Origin: Lycorma delicatula
Taxonomy: Eukaryota; Arthropoda; Insecta; Hemiptera; Fulgoridae
Direction: 5' to 3'
DNA length: 64,000 bases
Assembly (NCBI RefSeq): GCF_047948215.1
Contig: NC_134456.1
Location: forward strand, 16,896,230 to 16,960,229
Shown piece by piece: positions 57,923 to 64,000 of the stretch (positions are counted from its first letter, which is position 1; each line of letters starts with the position of its first letter). The position numbers and the translations under genes were made by a program. The notes under the pieces were generated by a model. The model had not been told where the DNA came from and did no database searches. It saw only the letters and a list, made by a program, of their open reading frames with translations.

Positions 57923-58244
57923 ATGTAATGAATAAATATTTTTCAGTTTCATATTCTGTAGACTTGAAACCGTTATTATTTCTCTTTAATACGGGTTTAT
58001 TATTGTTATTAGGTTAGTGCGCAACGGAAACCCTTCATATTCTGAACAAGTTTGAGATTGTTTTACCGCTCTTTTAATCTACCGGTGTGAAATTTTACTT
58101 TATTTATTTTTTAATCTTAATGTTATCATATTGGAAACTCTTTATGTTAGCGGTAAAAGGTACTTTTTTTTAAATAATTTTTTATTCAGATATTAACACG
58201 TTCTTGTATTTAAATATTTTCTAATTATTATTATTTTTTTCTAA

Positions 58245-60200
58245 TCGATATCAGTTTGTGTAGAACCACAATAAATAATTCCACTTACTGGAGTATCTTT
58301 TTTTCCAGTAGTTTTTCATTTTGCGTAAGAGTGATTTTCTTTATTAGGACCATTCTATTCTTGTTGTTTTTTCTGGAATCCTTTTGAAGTTTTCTAAGAA
58401 CGCGTCTCTGTTTGTCATTTCATCCGTTTCTATCTTTCCATCTTTTAAATCTTCTTCGACCTGTTTGAACCATTTGGTAGTTGTCGTTCTGTGTCTCCTT
58501 AGTCGGTTTGTTTTCGTCCAATTTCATAGTATCCGTAGAAGCCAAAGTCTGCATTTCCTAATCGCCTCTAATAGTTTTTCTACTTTCCGGTAAAGCTAAT
58601 TGCTTTTCCGTACTTTATAACGATCTTCTGCTTTTCTGAGACCTAGCATTTCCTTCGGTATTTTCCTTTCTATGTTTTCAAGATTGTTTATTTCTCCGTG
58701 GTCTGAGATTGCGTACTGGCTAAATATAATACCTCTAGTCTTACCGCTTGTGTAATACCTCAGTTTCCCCATCCCTTCACATTCGTATATATATCGGTTG
58801 TAATTTCATAAGCTTTTGTGATCCTGGTTTTATTACCCGCGGGCCAATTCCTTATCTAGCGCATCGAATTGTAAGCTGAATTACTTCTTTAAGGTACTTG
58901 AAGCTGTTATCTTTTTATTTTACTATATCTTGTGGTAAAGTATTTGGTTGCATTTTTACGCTTGATTTGAACTATTTAAAAAAAATATTCGTAGGCCAGA
59001 TTTTTCAGCCTTTCCCTTAAATATGTTGATTTATTCATCGGTTGTTTTTAAATTTTCTGCTAAAATTACAAGATTGTTTATAAATCCCAAGAAATTTAAC
59101 GATAGTCCTTTTTTCTTTACTCCTAAATCTACTTTTTCGATTTTCTTATTTTTCTCGGTTTTCGTCGTTCACTAATTATCTTTTTAGTACTGTATTAAAC
59201 AAAATGGCTATAAACCATCTGCTTGTCTATCTACCTTTTGGATTTTGAGCGCTTCTGACAGTTCCCCTTCAAACTTTACTTTGAATTTCTTTCCTGTTAA
59301 TATTTGCTTTGTAAAATTGCCGTTACTCAAAATCCTGCAAGAATGGCTATAAACCATCTGCTTGTCTATCTACCTTTTGGATTTTGAGCGCTTCTGACAG
59401 TTCCCCTTCAAACTTTACTTTGAATTTCTTTCCTGTTAATATTTGCTTTGTAAAATTGCCGTTACTCAAAATCCTGCAAGAATGGCTATAAACCATCTGC
59501 TTGTCTATCTACCTTTTGGATTTTGAGCGCTTCTGACAGTTCCCCTTCAAACTTTACTTTGAATTTCTTTCCTGTTAATATTTGCTTTGTAAAATTGCCG
59601 TTACTCAAAATCCTGCAAGAATGGCTATAAACCATCTGCTTGTCTTACTACCTTTTGGATTTTGAGCGCTTCTGACAGTTCCCCTTCAAACTTTACTTTG
59701 AATTTCTTTCCTGTTAATATTTGCTTTGTAAAATTGTCGTTACTCAAAATCCTGCAAGAATATCGAAAAGGTTTGCCTGTCTATTGAGTAGTATGCATTC
59801 TTAAGTCTACAACGGTTACTGCAACATTTTTATTTGATCGTGCATTCGGAAGATTGTTTTTAGATCGTGTCTCTTCTGCGTAACACTTGAGCTGAAAGTT
59901 TGCCCCTCGCCAACGGCTGTGTCTAGTGTATTAGTCGTTTTATTGTGCTAGTCTACTGCGTTTACATTTTATAAGAAAATGTCATGTTGTTATATTAGTT
60001 ATCTGATGATGTCATCTGGTTAGATAATGCAACAAATCCCGCTCGCCCGTCCCGCCAAAGCCAGCCGACAATTCGGTTGACAGACGGGGGCAAACCCTCA
60101 GCTCACTTAGCGTACATGACCTGCCTTTTCTAAAGCCGATTTGATATTCATGTGTTTCTGGATCTAGTGGTTTCTTTAAGCGGTTTAGCACCATTTTTTT
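58245..60200 (-). pseudogene. LINE reverse transcriptase pseudogene with internal amplification
   Basis: Minus strand, N to C: MVLNRLKKPLDPETHEYQIG and FRKGRSCT (RT fingers), an interruption of about 200 bp, DLKTIFRMH, KNAYYSIDRQTF (motif A region, catalytic Asp lost), ILSNGNFTKQILTGKKFKVK, FEGELSEALKI, a decayed VRQGDGL, the same segment three more times, FINNLVILAENLKTTDE (motif C, FADD to FINN), GLRIFF, NNLENIERKIPKEMLGLRK, TTTTKWFKQVEEDLKDG and DAFLENFKRIPEKT. This is one LINE lineage distinct from the RTE copies above. Loss of the catalytic Asp pair plus stops makes it dead. Confidence 0.85.
59203..59758. repeat. 139-bp tandem repeat, 4.0 copies, inside the LINE RT
   Basis: Units begin at 59203, 59342, 59481 and 59620 (AATGGCTATAAACCATCTGC), with an exact period of 139. 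Units 1-3 appear identical. Unit 4 differs at TCTTACTACC versus TCTATCTACC and at AAATTGTCGT versus AAATTGCCGT. Each unit encodes, on the minus strand, the RT segment from LSNGNF to the motif B remnant. The period is not a multiple of 3, so amplification shifts the frame. Confidence 0.97.
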
Positions 60201-60556
60201 TTTATAATGAAAGAAAAATCATTTCGCTATGGATTTTTGTTATTTTTGATTTAGAAGATTATGAATAAAAGATAACAAAGTAAATAAAAATAAAAGATTA
60301 ATAATTTTCAAATTATCACTGATCTTATCACAAAGAAAAATATTTAATCTTATTCTCTATTCCGGAATAGTTTAAAAATGTAGACTTATTACGTACACAG
60401 ACCAAACGTAACACATAAGCATGATGAGGTGTTCTACAATAGAATACTCATTTTAGGTTAATCTTTTTTGTTCAGTTAAGGTATTCTAAATTACGATTAT
60501 AATGTAGTATTCCTGAATTGTTAAACCTATTAATTTAAAAACCTTTATTTTTGCAG

Positions 60557-60618
60557 GCCAGTATTCAGATTAAAATATAAAGATTCGTCAACAAAAGAAT
60601 CTATAACTCTTGATTTTC
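60557..60618 (+). CDS. Split gene, exon 5
   Basis: 62-nt exon between CCTTTATTTTTGCAG and TTTTC|GTGAGT. With AA from exon 4 it reads KPVFRLKYKDSSTKESITLD F plus one base. No stop occurs in this phase. The exit phase of 1 matches the only long open phase of exon 6. It is basic and Ser/Thr-containing with no recognised domain. Confidence 0.7.
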
Positions 60619-60654
60619 GTGAGTATTTTAAATAATTCATTATACAACATACAA

Positions 60655-60990
60655 ACACAATGATTCATGAAGAATGTAATAAAATTTCAGGGCATGTTCT
60701 ACTGGCAAAAATAAAGAAGAAAACTCATATAAACATTGCTAGCGAAAGATCTCGCACTGATTTGTGCGCCTTCGAAAAAACTAAGCCAGACTATAATTCT
60801 TGGAACGCAAATTTAGAAGTTTTATATGATCTGACAATTTTTTTTTAAGTTAGGTCTCATAACTGTATTTTTTTGTAGTTTTTGAAAAACCTGGGATAAA
60901 AGGCACATGATTGGGGTCGAGAAACACAATATTTTATGTTTAGCATAAAATAACTTCGTTAAATGGATAATAGAAACGTAAAATATTTAA
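60655..60990 (+). repeat. Family B repeat, 5' two-fifths
   Basis: ATTCATGAAGAATGTAATAA, GGGCATGTTCTACTGG, AAAATAAAGAAGAAAACTCA, TGATTTGTGCGCCTTCG, CTTGGAACGCAAATTTAGAA and a TTTTTGTAGTTTTTGAAAAA block follow the 35.7-kb copy. It starts 37 bp after exon 5. The frame at 60660-60848 is accidental. Confidence 0.75.
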
Positions 60991-61275
60991 ATAAAACTGT
61001 AGAGAATTCGATTCTCAGTAAAACTGTATGAATAAAATTTATAGAAATTAAATACAAACTTAAGAATTTGAAGTTTGTTAAAAATAAGCATCAAAACGTG
61101 GCACAGGTATTAAACGAAACACTTTTCAATATTACATAACAAATTTAAAAAAAATAAGCAATCTAAATTTAAAAAAAAATAAAAAATCTGTTGAAACAAA
61201 TCATTAAAGCTAATAAAAAATTAATTTTCTCTAAATTTGTTTGAAACTGTTTATTACACATTCTTCTTGAATCAG

Positions 61276-61326
<51 letters not shown>

Positions 61327-62029
61327 TATACAATTATTTTTTTCATTTATTAATCGACTTAATGACATTTTTGGTCGCCATTTTGATTTTAATTGTCTGA
61401 TATTTAATCTTTTTGATACCGTTTTGTTTGTCTTTCAGAGAACTTTAAAACAGAGTACCACGTGACCTTATGTTACGTTTAAGATGTTTAAGGCGCTTCT
61501 GCGTCCTCCGCCGATACCCCTGAGGGTCAAATACTTTAAACTGGGTTTTACTGAATTAGCCTCTCTTATCAAGGAAAATTTCCAAAGAGAGTATCGTGAT
61601 ACCTTAAATAAAAAAAAAAAAAAAAAATGTATACGATTGAGCATACGACCGTAGTTCTAGCTATCTGAAACTAAAATCGTTGTTATCCGCAATTTTGTAT
61701 CGGACGATCAGAATTTACGTTTAATTGAATCGTTTTTTCTCGTCTCCTCGAGCTCTTCAAATCAAATGACCGTTGGTCTCATTTGAAATTTTTGGGTTGC
61801 TCTCCTCCTGCCACCCAAAAATCAAAAAGAGTGAAATATACGCTCATCGAAGTAGGCCCTCGGTAGAAGAAAGAATGCCGCAAATCGCATTCAGTTACCT
61901 TATTTATAAAAAAAGTTAGTTTTCCGCCACCCAGTATAGAATGTGTTAATAGGTATAGAAAGTATGGGAATCCTTAAAAAAACGTTTCACTAGTTACATA
62001 ACTTGTAATATAGAAAACGACTTTATTAA

Positions 62030-62881
62030 AATTTTTAACTTTGTTAAAACGTCAACGTATCATATATATACATAATAGCCTATGACACTACCGGTAACGT
62101 GTAAGAATTTCAAGACGGGGTCATAGTTAAATCGGTTCAACCGTTGAGATGCTACGAAAGAACAAACATACATACATACATACACTAAAGACAGTGCACT
62201 GCTTTTTTGGCAGTCATTTAAAAAAATGCTTGAGTGTCAAAACGATTAATTTGTCGGTATAAGAACATCGCTTGGGGTGATTGTGTATTGTAAGCCAGTT
62301 TTGAAAATAACTATAAAAAATGTTAGAGTTATTTTCGATAGGGTTTTCGTAGAATTTAAGTTTATATTATATGAATATTTTTTGTTTTTACAATGCCCTT
62401 TAAAGTAGTATTATGTTACAATCCTGATCTTTCCATTTCAAATTTTTGAGTTGCCCCTTTTTGGCGGCTTGGGGGAATGTTGGTCTCATATCGAAAAGTT
62501 GTATCGTTTTTTGGTAGGAACACCATTTAAAATAATTTTCTAAAATTATTTGTAAAAACAAAAATATTCATATAATATAAACTTAGTTATTTTCGAAAGG
62601 ATTTTTTATAGTTATTTTCAAAACTGGCTTACAATACACAATCACCCCAAGCGATGTTCTTATACCGACAAATTAATCGTTTTGACACTAAAGCATTTTT
62701 TGAATGACTACCAAAAAAGCAGTGCAATGTATTTAGTGTATGTATGTTTGTTCTTTCATAGAATCTCAACGGTTGAACCGATTTAATGTATGACCCCGTC
62801 TTGAAATTCTTATGTTATCGGTAGTGTCATAGGCTATTATGTATATATATGATATGTTGACATTTTAACAAAGTTAAAAAT
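62030..62881. mobile_element. Long inverted repeat, arms about 330-360 bp
   Basis: The left arm 62030-62392 and right arm 62550-62881 are inverse copies. They share TTTTTAACTTTGTTAAAA, CATATATATACATAATAGCC, TATGACACTACCGGTAACG (right: ACCGATAAC), TTTCAAGACGGGGTCAT, CGGTTCAACCGTTGAGAT, GAACAAACATACATACA, TCGCTTGGGGTGATTGTG and TATTGTAAGCCAGTTTTGAA. The centre of 157 bp is single-copy. It is intronic, so a transcript of the host gene would carry a long near-perfect hairpin. Confidence 0.9.
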
Positions 62882-63371
62882 CAAGTCATATTTTGGCATA
62901 AATCCTTTATGGATCTAACGGCAATGATCTAACTGTAGGGGGGCTCCGCACTTATACATTACACTTTCGTGTAATGATCTGTACTGGCTGGACATTTTTT
63001 TTTGCAGTCGTCTGTTTTTTTCATTTTTAAGTTGTTTAATTTTAACTTGTTAAATGATTTATGTTTGTTTAATCGTTCATATTTGAGATATAATAATATT
63101 TTTGCCCGCTTCTGAAACTAGTTGTGAAAAAACATGAAATGGGTAGTCACATCCCAAAAAGCTTGTTTTTTAATGGAATTTAAAATGGTTTTTCACACAA
63201 TCCTACCCTTTTTATTTATAATATTTGAAATGTCCCTCTTTGGAAGCCCTCTTATATAGACTTACTCCTCTAAAAATGTAATATAATGTAAATCAATAAA
63301 AAAAAAACACAGTTAATTTTTTTAATTTCTTATTGTTTTAACTAATTGTTTTTTTGTTTTTTTTTTTGCAG

Positions 63372-64000
63372 ATAGAACTCCAACTAAATCACGCAATAAA
63401 AAACATAGTAATAATATTAAATTCAAAACAAGTGAAAGTTTATGCAAAAATTGTTTATCAAATGTATATTTATCCAATTTTAACAAAGACAATTGTACTA
63501 TGTTATCGCAAACAAATAATAATTGTATTCGATACAAAGGAAAGAGAGAAGAAAAAAAAGTAAAATTACAATCAAAAAACGACAAAATTGAAAATAATAA
63601 TATTAATTTAATAAATATAAATTGTAAAGATACAAATGATAATAAAAATACTGGAGAAAAACAAAAAAATAATTTAAATGTTAATATTACTAAAAGAAAT
63701 TCATTTACACAAAGTAAAGAACGTAATTTAAAAAAAAATTTCAACCACGGAATTTTTAAAAGCACTAGCAAAATTATTAATATCGTACGATTATTTACAA
63801 CTGAGAAAATGTTAAATATGAATAATTATTTAAAACGAAGAAATCAAGACGTCTTTAAAAATAAATATATCGGTTGTAAAACATTTAGTATAATACATTT
63901 AATAAAGAAATATTCGTCCTTATTTACTGAAAATGAAAAAAATAAACTTTTAAATGGTTTTATAACTCGTAGGATAAAAGAAAGATTAAATAATCGTCGT
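63372..64000 (+). CDS. Split gene, exon 6, partial (runs off the window), Lys/Asn-rich
   Basis: The exon follows a long T tract and TTTGCAG. With the C from exon 5 the frame is H-RTPTKSRNKKHSN... and stays open for 209 codons to position 64000. That is far beyond chance in such AT-rich DNA, and most other frames are closed. The first half is low-complexity and basic (Lys, Asn), with Cys pairs in SLCKNCLSN and TNNNCIRYKGK. The second half looks folded: IFKSTSKIINIVRLFTTEKM, NNYLKRRNQDVF, NKYIGCKTFSIIHLIKKYSS, LFTENEKNKLLNGFITRRIK. The GFITRR-type end might belong to a conserved domain continuing past the window. No family recognised. The minus-strand frame at 63322-63771 is its antisense shadow. 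Confidence 0.9.

Larger units (their letters stand above)
52327..60556 (+). other. Intron 4 of the split gene (transposon-rich)
   Basis: GTAAAT ... ATTTTTGCAG, 8.2 kb. It contains a Jockey 3' part with a nested SINE, a fold-back element, an S1 and an S2 SINE, and a LINE with an amplified RT segment. 52327-52860, 57110-57800 and 60200-60556 show nothing recognisable. Confidence 0.6.
60619..63371 (+). other. Intron 5 of the split gene
   Basis: GTGAGT ... GTTTTTTTTTTTGCAG. It contains a family B repeat (60.66-60.99 kb), (TA)n at 61280-61322 and a long inverted repeat (62.03-62.88 kb). 61.33-62.03 and 62.89-63.37 kb show nothing recognisable. Confidence 0.7.

Noticed and set aside
63322..63771. 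149-codon minus-strand open frame, Leu/Phe-rich, resembling a membrane protein
   Set aside because: It is the exact antisense of the Lys/Asn-rich exon 6; hydrophobic Leu/Phe runs follow from complementing AAA/AAT-rich codons. The plus frame is longer, reaches the window end and is joined by matching splice sites.
1..64000. CRISPR arrays, bacterial operons, ribosome binding sites, phage attachment sites
   Set aside because: Nothing of the sort is seen; the AT-rich, intron-bearing, transposon-filled sequence is eukaryotic.

Overview
The window looks like nuclear DNA of an animal, most likely an insect. It is very AT-rich and mostly non-coding, and it carries layers of old transposon copies. 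These include tRNA-derived SINEs, RTE-, Jockey- and R1-type LINE fragments, mariner-like and Helitron remnants, and several non-coding interspersed repeat families. The SINE and RTE sequences remind me of hemipteran (planthopper/lanternfly-like) genomes, but that is recall and the species is not established. I see no prokaryotic operons, no CRISPR array and no free-standing tRNA gene.

1-37.6 kb is repeat-dominated intergenic DNA. It holds a 5'-truncated RTE reverse transcriptase with an intact C-terminal frame (4.24-5.29 kb), R1-like and Jockey-like fragments on the minus strand (5.8-7.3, 12.2-12.4 kb), many SINE copies, and three copies of a ~650 bp element bounded by ACTTCCTTGTACG inverted ends (15.1, 22.0, 27.5 kb). 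It also holds a Helitron helicase tail (16.1 kb), a large head-to-head SINE palindrome (20.7-21.0 kb), a decayed RTE (25.5-26.1 kb), LINE fragments (28.3-30.1 kb), and a GC-rich 28S rRNA fragment on the minus strand (34.24-34.75 kb).

37.7-64 kb contains the one host gene I can support. It is a plus-strand split gene with small exons at 37811-37924 (a start at 37691 is possible), 42096-42153, 44505-44559, 52282-52326 and 60557-60618, and a large exon from 63372 that runs off the window. All exons have plausible splice sites and all junction phases agree (0, 1, 2, 2, 1), giving an open frame of 321 codons up to the window edge. The product would have an N-terminal hydrophobic anchor followed by a Lys/Asn-rich basic region. 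I do not recognise the family.

The introns of this gene (2.4-8.2 kb) are full of transposons: a mariner-like element, RTE tails, and a Jockey RNase H/3' end split by a SINE with a 14-bp target duplication. They also contain an ~880 bp fold-back element, a LINE whose RT segment is amplified four times as a 139-bp tandem repeat, and an ~850 bp inverted repeat.

A second theme is a scatter of perfect or near-perfect short-loop hairpins (stems of 8-29 bp). One lies inside a SINE copy, where comparison with sister copies shows that the hairpin replaced existing sequence. That fits template-switch mutation.
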